From Paraburkholderia caribensis (GTDB lineage: Bacteria; Pseudomonadota; Gammaproteobacteria; Burkholderiales; Burkholderiaceae), in assembly GCF_002902945.1 (NCBI RefSeq), contig NZ_CP026101.1, positions 1,674,001 through 1,738,000 of the forward strand: a stretch of DNA of 64,000 nt, given 5' to 3'. The notes beneath the pieces were generated by a model, which had not been told where the DNA came from, ran no database searches, and saw only the letters and a list, made by a program, of their open reading frames with translations. A program made the position numbers and the translations under genes. Within the stretch, counting starts at the first letter, position 1, and every line of letters begins with the position of its first letter. Below are positions 44,020 through 53,696 of the stretch, piece by piece.

Positions 44020-46491
44020 TCACCCCCCACTCGCCACATTGGCAAGAATCCTCTCCACCCCTTCGACATACGCCTGCGTCCCAAACTTCCGCACAGCGGT
44101 CTGATACCCATTCGCAACAAGCCTGTCGCGCAGCGCCCGATCCGCCCGCAACTCAGCGAGCGTATCGGCCAGCGCATGCGCATCGCCAGGTGAGCACATC
44201 ACCCCATTCACACCATCGTCGATGATCTCAACGACACCACCAGCACGTGCAGCCACGACCGGCCGTCTGGCCAGCATCCCCTCAACGATCACACGACCAA
44301 ACGGCTCCGGCGTAATCGACGTATGCGCAACCACATCGACGGCACACATGCACGCAGCGACATCATCCTGAAACCCGAGAAAGTGCACCCGCCCGTCAAG
44401 CCCATTGGCCGCGACAAACTCGCGTAACCGGGCCTCATAGGCATCTTCACCAAACAGCGCCGCACCCACCAGAACCGCATGCATCTGCGGATTGAGCACC
44501 ATCGCCTCGAGCAACACATGCTGCCCCTTCCACTGCGCAAGACGACTGAACGAGCCCACCAGAAACGCATCCTGCGGCAACTTCAACCGCGCACGCAGCA
44601 CGCTTTGCGGCGTCTCCCGCAACGCGCTGAACGGCGCAGCAGAAATCCCGTTAAACACCACATCGATGCGCCTGTCGCCAAAATTGGTCAGCTCGGCAAA
44701 CGCACGCGCCGACGCCGCGGAATTGGCGATCACATGCGCCAGCCCCAGTTTCGCGCACCATTTGATGATCGCAAGCTGCCGGCTGCCGAAATGCTCCGGG
44801 CTCACGATATCGCGCAGATGCCAGACCACCGGACGCCTCGCGAAGCGCCCCGCAATCGCGCTAATCACCATCGCCCGCTGCGTGTTCGCATAGATCACGT
44901 CGCTCTGACGGGCCCGCACCACGGTCGCGCGCACCAGCGACGCCACGCTCTTCACCGCCCTGGCGATGGGCGGCGTGCCGCCCTGCTTGCGCATGTCGCG
45001 CGTCGCGCCGGGATCGAGCACGTCGACGGCCACGCCCTCGCGATGCAGCGCCATGCGGAACGGCCCGTCGTCGAACAGCAGCACCTGCACGCGCGCCCTG
45101 AGCGCCTTAACGACTTCCAGCAGCGACAGTTCGGCGCCACCCATTACGCCGCTCTGATCGATCGCCAGCACCCGCAAGGCGTTCGACACCGGCTTCTTGT
45201 CGCCCACCTTCGCGGGCGGTTCATCCACAGGCAGCGTCGCCCCCTGCAACGCAGGCACGGTTTCGCGCACAAAGCCGAAGAAGCGCTCGCGGAAATGCCG
45301 GACCGAAAAACGCTCGGCATTCGCGCGGCAATCGGCGGGCCTGAAGCGCGCGGGATCGTCGGCGAAATCCTCCACCGCACCGATGATCGAATCGGCCGTC
45401 TGCTCGTTGAAGAAGATTCCCGTCGGATGCGACTCGTACTGGTCACGCACGGTTTCGAGCGCCCCGCCCTTGCCGTATGCAATCACGGGCGTGCCGCATG
45501 CCTGCGCTTCCACCACGGAGATGCCGAAGTCTTCTTCCGCCGCGAACACGAACGCCTTCGCGCGCCGCATGTGATCGCGCAACACATTGAACGGCTGATA
45601 ACCCATGATCTGCACGTTCGGCGTCGCCTTCGCGCGCACCTTCTGCATGTCGGGGCCGTCGCCGATCACCACCAGCTTGCGCTCGGGCATCCGCGCGAAC
45701 GCCTCGACGATCAGGTCGATCTTCTTGTACGGCACCATGCGCGAGGCCGTCAGATAGAAGTCGTCCTTCTCTTCGCACAGCGAGAACGACTCGACATCGA
45801 CGGGCGGAAAGATCACTTCGGAATCGCGCTGATAGACCTTGTGGATGCGCCGTGCGATGAACTCGGAGTTCGCGACGAACGCATCGACGGAATTCGACGT
45901 GCGGATATCCCAGTTGCGCATGTAATGCAGGATCATCCGCGCCAACGCGGACTTCGGCCCGCTCGTCAGCTTCGACTGCTGCAGATACTGATGCTGCAGA
46001 TCCCACGCGTAGCGAATCGGCGAATGCACGTAGCTGATATGCACCTGGTCCGGGCCCGTCAGCACGCCCTTCGCGACGGCATGACTGCTCGAGATCACGA
46101 CGTCGTACGCGGAGACGTCGAGCTGTTCGATCGCGAGCGGCATCAGCGGCAGATAGCTGCGGTACTTCGTGCGCGCCTTCGGCAGCTTCTGGATGAAGGA
46201 TGTCGTCACGGACTTGCCGCGCAGGAACGTGCGGTCGTCGAGGAAGTCGACGAGACTGAACAGGTCCGCGTCCGGAAAGCACGCGACGATCTGTTCGAGC
46301 ACGCGCTCGGCGCCCGCATAGGTGACGAGCCAGTCGTGAATGATCGCGACGCGCACGGGCCCGACGCTGCGCGCGCCGCGCCGTGCCGCAGGCGGCTTCG
46401 CAACGGGCGAGGTCGTGATGAGATCGCGGCCCGCATCGCGCGTCACGGGCGTGGGACGAAGGAGGTCTTCTTCAACGATATCGTGGTTCAT
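44020..46491 (-). CDS. Fusion of two GT4 glycosyltransferases
   Basis: The product is 823 aa, twice the usual length. Residues about 45-420 form one GT-B GT4 enzyme (VAIIHDWLVTYAGAERVLEQI, ASRMVPYKKIDLIVEAF, then FGISVVEAQACGTPVIAYGKGG). Residues about 440-820 form a second (VLAIDQSGVMGGAELSLLEV, GSFSRLAQWKGQHVLLEA, then EPFGRVIVEGMLARRPVVAARAGG). Both retain the E-x7-E nucleotide-sugar binding motif, so both may be active and add consecutive sugars to a lipid-linked repeat unit. The ATG overlaps the flippase stop. Confidence 0.88.
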   Translation of the reverse strand: MNHDIVEEDLLRPTPVTRDAGRDLITTSPVAKPPAARRGARSVGPVRVAIIHDWLVTYAGAERVLEQIVACFPDADLFSLVDFLDDRTFLRGKSVTTSFIQKLPKARTKYRSYLPLMPLAIEQLDVSAYDVVISSSHAVAKGVLTGPDQVHISYVHSPIRYAWDLQHQYLQQSKLTSGPKSALARMILHYMRNWDIRTSNSVDAFVANSEFIARRIHKVYQRDSEVIFPPVDVESFSLCEEKDDFYLTASRMVPYKKIDLIVEAFARMPERKLVVIGDGPDMQKVRAKATPNVQIMGYQPFNVLRDHMRRAKAFVFAAEEDFGISVVEAQACGTPVIAYGKGGALETVRDQYESHPTGIFFNEQTADSIIGAVEDFADDPARFRPADCRANAERFSVRHFRERFFGFVRETVPALQGATLPVDEPPAKVGDKKPVSNALRVLAIDQSGVMGGAELSLLEVVKALRARVQVLLFDDGPFRMALHREGVAVDVLDPGATRDMRKQGGTPPIARAVKSVASLVRATVVRARQSDVIYANTQRAMVISAIAGRFARRPVVWHLRDIVSPEHFGSRQLAIIKWCAKLGLAHVIANSAASARAFAELTNFGDRRIDVVFNGISAAPFSALRETPQSVLRARLKLPQDAFLVGSFSRLAQWKGQHVLLEAMVLNPQMHAVLVGAALFGEDAYEARLREFVAANGLDGRVHFLGFQDDVAACMCAVDVVAHTSITPEPFGRVIVEGMLARRPVVAARAGGVVEIIDDGVNGVMCSPGDAHALADTLAELRADRALRDRLVANGYQTAVRKFGTQAYVEGVERILANVASGG

Positions 46492-47966
46492 GCGCTATTC
46501 CTCGGATTGAGTCGCAACTTCAGACGCACAAGCAGCGAACGCGCAAGATCGCGCAATGCAGGGGTCATCGTGAGCGACCACGCGACGTTCGCGCTCACGA
46601 TGAGTGCGCCCGCGGCAATGGCCATCGGCAGGCTGGAGAGCAAGGTGGCGAGCCACAAGGTGCCCGCCAGAAAGGCAAGATGCGCGAGCATGTCGAGCAC
46701 GATCGGACGCGCGTGAATGGCCGACAGTTTGAGCAGCGCGACGTAGTCGAACAGTCCGCGCGCGGCCACGACGACAGCGGCGCCCGTCAGCCCGAAGTGC
46801 GCAATGCCGAACCACAGCGCGCCTGCGAAGAAAGGCAGTTCGAACAGGCCGAGACGCGCGGCTGTCGCAGGATGCACCTGCGACTGGATGAGAATGCGCG
46901 CGAGGTTCGCCTGGCCGACGAGCCACACGGAGATGATCAGGATGCGGCCCACGGGGCCGCCCGCGTCGGCGACTTCGCTGCCCACCCACGCATGCAGGAA
47001 GGGCTCGAGCACGATGATCGCAACGAGCGCAATGGGCGTGAACACGCCGTTCAGGAATTCGAGCGACTGCCGCATGATGACGTCGGCATCGTTGCGGTCC
47101 ACGGCCGACAGGCGCGGAAACAGCGTGCGCTGCAGCGCCGTCGGCACGATGTTCAGACGCGTGACGAGGTTCTGCGGCACCGTGTAGTACGTGACGAAAC
47201 GCGCGCCGAGACTCGTGCCGAGCATCACGCGGTCGAGCGACTCGGCGACCATCCCCGAGATGCTTGCAATCAGCATCCAGCCGCCGAAGTTGAAGAGCCC
47301 CTTCGCCACCTTGAACTGCGGCGCGCGGATATGGTGGATGCCCAGCACGTTGAGCGCGGAACGTCCGAGCAGGATCGCGGCGAGCAATCGCGCGACGACA
47401 GCCGCCGCGAGCACGTTCTGCAAGGTCGGCCCCATCATCCATGCAGCGGCGAGCGGCAGCAGCTGGAACAGGAACGTGCCGAGCGTCTGGTTCGTGTTGT
47501 AGATGCCGAATCGCTCCGCGCCGTTGATCGCGCCCGCGAACACCCAGGACACATTGGCCAGCGGTATCGCCACCGCGAGCCAAGGCAGCGCCATATAGAC
47601 TTCATGCTGCAACTCGGGTGACACCTTCGAGAAATACGCGGTATAGAGCGCCGCGCCGAAGTAGATGACGAGCCCGCCGACGATGCCCGTCGCCAGGTTC
47701 AGCCATGTCGCGCTCCAGAACACCTGCTCGCAGGCCTGTTCATCGTTGGATGCACGCGCCTTCGAGATGTGGTTCTGCGCGGCCATGCTCATGCCGAGGT
47801 CGAGAATGCTGAAGTAGCCGATCAGCGTCCAGACGAGGGCGATCACGCCGTAGCGTTCGACGCCCAGCAGCCTGATGTACGACGGCACCGTGACGAGCGA
47901 TACAAACGTCGGCAGCACCAGCCCGATCAGGTTGATCACTACGTTTCTGAGGATGCCTTTATCCAT
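46488..47966 (-). CDS. Wzx-like polysaccharide flippase
   Basis: The product is 492 aa with 12-14 membrane segments, beginning ILRNVVINLIGLVLPTFVSLVTVPSYIRLLG as in the MATE/MVF polysaccharide transporter family (the diagnostic core is GVERYGVIALVWTLIGYF). It would flip the undecaprenyl-linked repeat unit across the inner membrane. It is coupled to the downstream double glycosyltransferase (ATGA overlap). Confidence 0.87.
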   Translation of the reverse strand: MDKGILRNVVINLIGLVLPTFVSLVTVPSYIRLLGVERYGVIALVWTLIGYFSILDLGMSMAAQNHISKARASNDEQACEQVFWSATWLNLATGIVGGLVIYFGAALYTAYFSKVSPELQHEVYMALPWLAVAIPLANVSWVFAGAINGAERFGIYNTNQTLGTFLFQLLPLAAAWMMGPTLQNVLAAAVVARLLAAILLGRSALNVLGIHHIRAPQFKVAKGLFNFGGWMLIASISGMVAESLDRVMLGTSLGARFVTYYTVPQNLVTRLNIVPTALQRTLFPRLSAVDRNDADVIMRQSLEFLNGVFTPIALVAIIVLEPFLHAWVGSEVADAGGPVGRILIISVWLVGQANLARILIQSQVHPATAARLGLFELPFFAGALWFGIAHFGLTGAAVVVAARGLFDYVALLKLSAIHARPIVLDMLAHLAFLAGTLWLATLLSSLPMAIAAGALIVSANVAWSLTMTPALRDLARSLLVRLKLRLNPRNSA

Positions 47967-48025
47967 CGAATGCCTTTCTGGTCAGTCATAGGTTTGGGTA
48001 GCGTGTGGGTGGAGAAGCGTCGTGT

Positions 48026-50215
48026 TTATGTCTTCGATGCAGGTTTCCAGCGGTACATCAGCACCTTGCCGCGCGCGTCTTCCTCGACGAATACGAGGTA
48101 CTCGCCGTCGTCGCGGCGCGACGCGCTGATGCCGTTGGGCACGTCGACCCAGCCCGATGCGTGGCCCACTTCCGGCCCCGGCTGCATCGTGCCGACAGGC
48201 GTGCCCGTCTCCTTGTCGTAGACGTGGACGGTGCCGACGGGCTCGACGGCGAATACGTATTTGCCTTCGACGGTGAGGCCAATCAGCGTCGAGACGGGCT
48301 TCGCTTTCGTGTCCCACGGCAGCGGCAACGTGTAGCGCGCAACAGGGCTGCCGCTCGACCACTTGTCGTAGCGCACCATCACGCGGCCCACTTCCTTCCA
48401 GAAGCCGCGGTCGAACGGCGCTTCAGTTGTGTAGCCCGTCACATACATCGAATCGGTTTGCGGGTCGTAGATCGCGCGTTTGATTTCGCTGAACGGTTGC
48501 GGCACCGGGTATGAGGTCATGTCCGTGTACGAATAGACGGGGTTGCCCTTCGCATCGAGACCGCCGAAGCGGAAGCGGTTGATGCCCTTTGAATCGCGCG
48601 CGCGCCAGATGTCGCCGTTGGTGTCGACCCACCAGCCCCAACCGCCCGCGAGGTGCGTGCCCGTCGTGTTCGGCGTGAACTCGTCGGCGTCGAAGCGGCC
48701 GTTGCCGTTGCTGTCGCGCCAGATCCAGTCGCCGCCCTTCGGCGCATTCGGCACCTTCAGCACGGCGCGCTCGCGGCCCGCGATAAAGCCCGAGGGCGTC
48801 GCCGTCTCGCCGTCGCGGCCGCCGTCGAAGCGATAGATCTTCAGATGGTCCGCGTACATGTCCGTGAGGAACAGGAACGTGCGGCCCTTCAGCTTGCGGG
48901 CGATGGGCAGGCCCGGCCACTGGTCGGTGTTGAAGACGGGATCGTCGGGATACCTGAAACGGTTCGTCAGGAAGCCCGCGTAGGTCCATTGCTGGCCCGC
49001 CGGCTTCGACAGATCGAGCGTGAAGCGCTTGTTGCCCGTGTAGACGCTGTCGGGCCGCGACGGGTCCATCCACGCGCCATCGACGAACAACAGCCCTTCG
49101 ACCTGCCACACGCGCCTGCCGTCGGGCGCATAGCTTTCGAGCGTCGCGCCGAGGCCCGCGCCCGTCGGCTCGAAGCGCGGACCGATGCCGTTGGTCGAGA
49201 CGTAGACGTTGCCGCGCGCGTCGACGCCGACGCCCGTGAGTCCGTTGAAGCGCTGCGGTCCCGGCTTGCCTGCGACGCCCGAGAAAATGCCGCCGCGCTC
49301 GCCGAGCGTCGCTGTCAGCGCATAGCCGCCGTCGCGCTTGCCGAAGAACAGCACCTGCTGACGCGGACCGTTATCGGCGATCAGCACGCGGCCTTGCGGA
49401 TCGGTGGCGATGTCGACGGCGACCGTGTCGGCGGGCAGTGGCAACTCGTCTTTCAGGCGCTGGCCGTTGGCATCCAGGTGCGCGACTTTCGGCTTGTCGC
49501 CGAGCGTGCTGGTCAGCACCCATAGCGTGCCGTCGCCTGCGCGCGCGATGCGCCCCGGTTCAGGCACGCCCCATTGCGCCTTGCGCTGCATCGATTCGGC
49601 GTCGTACACCTCGATGCGGTTCTGCGACGTGTTCGACGCATAGAGCGTCGTATCGCTTGCCGCGAGCCCGTTGATGTCGCCACGCGTGCCCGTCGGCACG
49701 TCGTTGACCATTGCGAACGCGGCGGCCGCCTTCGCATGCGGATCGAGGCTGCTCACGGCGGGCTGGAACGCGGCGACGCGCTTCGTATCGCCGATCTCGC
49801 GCCGCGAGATGCCGTACCACTGGCGGCCCTTGTCCGGCCAGACACCCTGGCCGGTGAGATGCCCCTTCTCGTTGCCGACGCCGACAGCCACGTACGCATA
49901 ACGCTGGTTGATCGCGATCGCGTTGCCGCCGCTGTTGCCCCAGCCATGCGTGCCGCCCGCGAAGCCGAGCATCTTGCCATTCTGATAGACGCTCGCCTCC
50001 GCGCCGCTCTCGTCCCACGGCGCGTTCGTGTAGACCTTGCCGTCGGGCGAGACCGCGAGCGCCGTGATGTTGATCTGCGTCCACGCACCGTCGCCGAAGC
50101 CGAAGGTATTGCCGATCCATGACGTCTGCACGTTCAGCGCGGGTTCGGCGAACGCATGCAGTGTCGCGAGAAGGGCAAACGCGCACATCGCGCGGGCAAG
50201 CGTGAGTCGGGACAA
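48026..50215 (-). CDS. Secreted beta-propeller-like protein of the EPS locus
   Basis: The product is 729 aa with a Sec signal peptide (FALLATLHAFAEPA). The mature sequence carries repeated NHL/SMP-30-like elements: ITALAVSPDGKVYTNA, INGLAASDTTLYASNTSQNRIEVYD, VAVDIATDPQGRVLIAD and VGVDARGNVYVSTN, suggesting a beta-propeller. An EF-hand-like calcium loop (DSNGNGRFDADEF) is inserted near residue 500, plus WGWWVDTNGDIWRA. I recognise no catalytic residues. Between the flippase and acyltransferase genes it may bind or trim the polysaccharide in the periplasm or outside the cell, but this is only context. Confidence 0.7.
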   Translation of the reverse strand: MSRLTLARAMCAFALLATLHAFAEPALNVQTSWIGNTFGFGDGAWTQINITALAVSPDGKVYTNAPWDESGAEASVYQNGKMLGFAGGTHGWGNSGGNAIAINQRYAYVAVGVGNEKGHLTGQGVWPDKGRQWYGISRREIGDTKRVAAFQPAVSSLDPHAKAAAAFAMVNDVPTGTRGDINGLAASDTTLYASNTSQNRIEVYDAESMQRKAQWGVPEPGRIARAGDGTLWVLTSTLGDKPKVAHLDANGQRLKDELPLPADTVAVDIATDPQGRVLIADNGPRQQVLFFGKRDGGYALTATLGERGGIFSGVAGKPGPQRFNGLTGVGVDARGNVYVSTNGIGPRFEPTGAGLGATLESYAPDGRRVWQVEGLLFVDGAWMDPSRPDSVYTGNKRFTLDLSKPAGQQWTYAGFLTNRFRYPDDPVFNTDQWPGLPIARKLKGRTFLFLTDMYADHLKIYRFDGGRDGETATPSGFIAGRERAVLKVPNAPKGGDWIWRDSNGNGRFDADEFTPNTTGTHLAGGWGWWVDTNGDIWRARDSKGINRFRFGGLDAKGNPVYSYTDMTSYPVPQPFSEIKRAIYDPQTDSMYVTGYTTEAPFDRGFWKEVGRVMVRYDKWSSGSPVARYTLPLPWDTKAKPVSTLIGLTVEGKYVFAVEPVGTVHVYDKETGTPVGTMQPGPEVGHASGWVDVPNGISASRRDDGEYLVFVEEDARGKVLMYRWKPASKT

Positions 50216-50736
50216 CGCGAGTTCTCCAGTCGAGGCGAAACGAAGGCGGGCGATGACGGTGCGCTATCGCCGGATGCAATGTGGAAATTCGAATGGCAGC
50301 GCAATGCGCGCAGTGGCGTTAATGCGCATTGATCCAATCAGCGCTTAACGGTAAGTGCAAAGAATGAAGGACGAAAATCGCAAATAATTCAAAATTATTC
50401 GTCGGTTGAATCGCACGAAAAGAAATCGGAAAAAAATTTGCTCCGCATTTTTTTCGGGAATTTTTTGCTTGAAATCAGCTGCGATTTACCGATCCCACGA
50501 TCGGAACCGGACTTCTTACCGGCTCGCGCCGCGACTATGTATCGAGGTGTAACCGGCCGTATGCAGGTATGAAAATCCGCTTTCCGTTATTCAAATCAAT
50601 TCGTTTATTTCATTCTTGTTTTTTAGGGTTTTTATTTACCTAGAATCAAACCCGCTTTTATCGTCTTCATGGTGATCGCCTCGCGACACCGTGCATGGCC
50701 CATTGACTGCCGCATCAGGCGCATACACGGACGCTC
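50216..50736. other. AT-rich divergent promoter region in the EPS locus
   Basis: A 521-bp gap between divergent genes, with long A/T runs around 50370-50475 and 50580-50650 and no gene I can support. It must carry the promoters for the propeller-flippase-GT genes (minus) and the acyltransferase-SGNH-gmd operon (plus). TTCTTG followed by TTTACCTAGAATC (about 50610-50645) recalls the sequence before the acyltransferase at 42029. Confidence 0.5.
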
Positions 50737-51822
50737 ATGACAGCCAGCACCCTGCCCGCCCCGCCCTCTCACCAGCGACGCATCGTCCAGCTCGACGGCT
50801 TGCGCGCGATCGCCGTGCTTGCGGTGTTCGCGCAGCATGCGCTGAAGGCGCCGCTGTGGATGGGCGTCGATCTGTTTTTCGTGCTAAGCGGTTTTCTGAT
50901 CACGGGCATCCTGCTGGACCGCAAGGCGCGCCATCAATCGTATTTCAGCTACTTCTACGCACGCCGCGCGCGCCGCATCCTGCCGCCGTATCTGCTGCTG
51001 ATGGCGGTGTCGTCGCTGCTGTTCGGCTTCGGCTGGGCGCAGCACTGGGAGTGGTATGCGTTCTTCGCGACGAATATCGGCGATGCGCTCAACCAGAGCG
51101 GCCATGACAGCCTGAACGTGCTGTGGTCGCTCGCCGTCGAAGAGCAGTTCTACATTGTCTGGCCGTTCGTGATCCTGCTCGTGCCCGAGCGCGCGCTTGG
51201 CTATGTCGCGGGCGCGCTGATCGTGCTGGTTCCCGTGCTGCGCGCCGTCGCGACGCCGTGGTTCGATTCGTTCTGGCCGATCTATTACCTGACGCCGTTC
51301 CGCATGGATCTGCTGGCGGCGGGCGCGCTGCTCGCCGTTGCCGTGCGGCGCGATGCGAACGCGCTTGCGCCCTTCAGGCTGCTGGCCGTGCTTGGCGTGT
51401 GCGTCGCGCTGGCCGTGCTCGCGTGGCTGCATCTGCACTATCCGCGTTTTCGCGCGGCCAATACGCCGCTGTCGAATGCGGGGCTGTATAGCGTGTCGCT
51501 GTTGCTGTGCACGTCGGTCGTCGTGATCGCGCTGCAGAGCAAGGGCATCGTCAAGCGCGTGCTGTGCAATCCCGTGCTCGTCTATATCGGCACGATCAGC
51601 TACACGATCTATCTGATCCATCTGAGCGTTCTCTACGCGCTCTGGCCGCTGCATTTCAACCGCTACGTGACGGCCGCGCTCGCGCTCGCAATCACGCTGG
51701 CTTATGCAAGCGCATCGTGGTTCGGCTTCGAGCGGCGCCTGATTCATGGCGGCGCGACACGTGGCCAACAGCCAGACGCCGTGTTGCACGCGGCACGCGA
51801 AGCATCGAGGACTAGCGCATGA
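50737..51822 (+). CDS. Acyltransferase family 3 (OafA-like), EPS modification
   Basis: The product is 361 aa with about 10 membrane segments. Signatures are LDGLRAIAVLAVFAQHALK (the R and H typical of acyltransferase 3), VDLFFVLSGFLITGILL and the SLAVEEQFYIVWPFVILL catalytic block. It likely acylates a sugar of the exopolysaccharide. Its stop overlaps the start of the SGNH hydrolase gene (ATGA). Confidence 0.9.
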   Translation: MTASTLPAPPSHQRRIVQLDGLRAIAVLAVFAQHALKAPLWMGVDLFFVLSGFLITGILLDRKARHQSYFSYFYARRARRILPPYLLLMAVSSLLFGFGWAQHWEWYAFFATNIGDALNQSGHDSLNVLWSLAVEEQFYIVWPFVILLVPERALGYVAGALIVLVPVLRAVATPWFDSFWPIYYLTPFRMDLLAAGALLAVAVRRDANALAPFRLLAVLGVCVALAVLAWLHLHYPRFRAANTPLSNAGLYSVSLLLCTSVVVIALQSKGIVKRVLCNPVLVYIGTISYTIYLIHLSVLYALWPLHFNRYVTAALALAITLAYASASWFGFERRLIHGGATRGQQPDAVLHAAREASRTSA

Positions 51823-52601
51823 CGCGCGCGCTGCTGCTGCGTGTCGCGCCGTACGTGCTCCTGTGCGCGCTGACGCTCGCGCATGCGCAAGAACGCGCGC
51901 AGCCCCAGGTGCTGATCGAAGCCTACGGCGACTCGACCACGCTCGGCATTTCGTGCAGCGACGGCCGCTGCGGGCCACGCGCCGAGAACGCGGTGACGTA
52001 TCTGCAGGACGCATTGCGCGCGAAATACGGCGCGCGCGTATCGGTCGTGAATGACGGCGTCGGCGGCACGATGGCGACGCAATTGCGCGACGGCACGGGC
52101 CCGGGCCGCAACGGCCCGTGGAAAGACCGCCTGGCGGCGTCGAATGCGCAGATCGTCACGATCAACTACGGCATCAACGAAGTGATGCACAACCAGACGC
52201 CCGAGCAGTTCTATCAGGCCGAAACCGACCTCGTGAAGACCGCGCAGGCGCTCGGCAAGCTGCCCGTGCTGCAGACCGCGAACCCGATGCCCGATGGGCG
52301 TCTGAATGCACGGCTCGCAGCAATGGCCGCCATGACGCGGCGCGTCGCGGCCGAACAGCAGGTCCCGCTCGTCGACCACTACGCGCAAATCTCCGCGATG
52401 GCCGACTGGAAGACCCATATGTCCGACGGCGCGCATCCGAAGCCCGAGCTGTATCGCGTGAAGGCGCAGCAGGATTTTCAGGTAATCGATCCCCTCGTGC
52501 GGCGCGTGTCCGGCGTCGCAGCCGACTCGACGCGCGAGCCGCCGCGCGCCGCATCCCCTCTTCACTCCACTTCCGACAACCCGACGAGAGGCAACTCATG
52601 A
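51819..52601 (+). CDS. SGNH/GDSL hydrolase, exported
   Basis: The product is 260 aa with a signal peptide (VAPYVLLCALTLAHAQ). SGNH motifs: block I AYGDSTTLG (Ser), block II Gly in VGGTMATQ, block III Asn in NYGINEVM, block V DGAHP (Asp-x-x-His). Family members hydrolyse esters or transfer acetyl groups on polysaccharides in the periplasm. Being coupled to an acyltransferase gene, it may deacetylate or complete O-acetylation of the polymer. The gene overlaps both neighbours by 4 bp. Confidence 0.88.
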   Translation: MTRALLLRVAPYVLLCALTLAHAQERAQPQVLIEAYGDSTTLGISCSDGRCGPRAENAVTYLQDALRAKYGARVSVVNDGVGGTMATQLRDGTGPGRNGPWKDRLAASNAQIVTINYGINEVMHNQTPEQFYQAETDLVKTAQALGKLPVLQTANPMPDGRLNARLAAMAAMTRRVAAEQQVPLVDHYAQISAMADWKTHMSDGAHPKPELYRVKAQQDFQVIDPLVRRVSGVAADSTREPPRAASPLHSTSDNPTRGNS

Positions 52602-53641
52602 CCACACAACGCAAGGCTATTATCACGGGCGTATCCGGCCAGGACGGCGCCTATCTGACGAAACTGTTGCTCGGCAAGGGCTATCAGGTTACAGGCACGT
52701 ATCGCCGCACCAGCTCCGTCAATTTCTGGCGGATGGAAGAACTCGGCGTGATGGACAATCCGAATCTGCAACTCGTCGAGCACGATCTGACCGACGCGGG
52801 CTCGACGCTGCGTCTGCTCGACACCGTGCAGGCCGACGAACTGTATAACCTCGCGGCGCAGAGCTTCGTCGGCGTGTCGTTCGACCAGCCTTCGACGACG
52901 GCGCAGGTCACGGGCGTGGGCGTGCTCAACCTGCTCGAAGGCATCCGCACGGTGAATCCGAAGATGCGTTTCTACCAGGCGTCGACGTCGGAAATGTTCG
53001 GCAAGGTGCAGGCCGTGCCGCAACGCGAGGAGACGCCGTTCTATCCGCGCAGCCCGTATGGCGTCGCCAAGCTGTTCGCGCACTGGTCGACCATCAACTA
53101 TCGCGAGTCGTATGGCATGTTCGCGACGAGCGGCATCCTGTTCAATCACGAATCGCCGCTGCGCGGCCGGGAGTTCGTCACACGCAAGATCACCGACACG
53201 GTCGCGAAGATCAAGCTCGGCAAGGCCGATGTGCTCGAACTCGGCAATCTCGATGCGAAGCGCGACTGGGGCTTCGCGCTCGAGTACGTGGAAGGCATGT
53301 GGCGCATGCTGCAGGCGGATGAACCCGACACCTACGTGCTCGCGACGAACCGCACGGAGACGGTGCGAGACTTCGTGAAGATGGCGTTCGCCGCTGCCGG
53401 ATACCAGCTCGAATGGTCGGGCCGCAACGAGAACGAAAAGGGTATCGACGTGCGCACGGGCAAGACGCTGATTCGTGTGAACCCGAAGTTCTACCGCCCT
53501 GCCGAAGTCGATCTGCTGATCGGCTGCGCGGACAAGGCGCGCGACAAGCTCGGCTGGAAGCCGGAGACCACGCTCGAACATCTGTGCAAGATGATGGTCG
53601 AGGCGGATGTTGCGCGGAACCAGAACGGCGTGTCGTGCTGA
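52598..53641 (+). CDS. gmd: GDP-mannose 4,6-dehydratase
   Basis: The product is 347 aa. This short-chain dehydrogenase/reductase has the NADP-binding ITGVSGQDGAYLTKLLL, the TSEMFGKVQAVPQREETPFYPRSPYGVAK stretch (catalytic core SPYGVAK with Tyr and Lys) and the C-terminal FYRPAEVDLLIG. It converts GDP-mannose to GDP-4-keto-6-deoxymannose in the cytosol, the precursor of GDP-rhamnose, fucose or perosamine. The finishing enzyme (fcl, rmd or per) is not in this window. A terminator follows at 53666. Confidence 0.95.
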   Translation: MTTQRKAIITGVSGQDGAYLTKLLLGKGYQVTGTYRRTSSVNFWRMEELGVMDNPNLQLVEHDLTDAGSTLRLLDTVQADELYNLAAQSFVGVSFDQPSTTAQVTGVGVLNLLEGIRTVNPKMRFYQASTSEMFGKVQAVPQREETPFYPRSPYGVAKLFAHWSTINYRESYGMFATSGILFNHESPLRGREFVTRKITDTVAKIKLGKADVLELGNLDAKRDWGFALEYVEGMWRMLQADEPDTYVLATNRTETVRDFVKMAFAAAGYQLEWSGRNENEKGIDVRTGKTLIRVNPKFYRPAEVDLLIGCADKARDKLGWKPETTLEHLCKMMVEADVARNQNGVSC

Positions 53642-53665
53642 TAGTGCCTTCCCGCCGCTGACAGC

Positions 53666-53690
53666 AAAAGGGCGCGTGAAGCGCCCTTTT
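53666..53690. terminator. Bidirectional intrinsic terminator after gmd
   Basis: AAAAGGGCGC pairs with GCGCCCTTTT around a 5-nt loop, 24 bp past the gmd stop and 6 bp before the convergent hipA stop. The second arm ends in TTTT, with more T residues just beyond. Confidence 0.88.
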
Positions 53691-53696
53691 GCTTTT

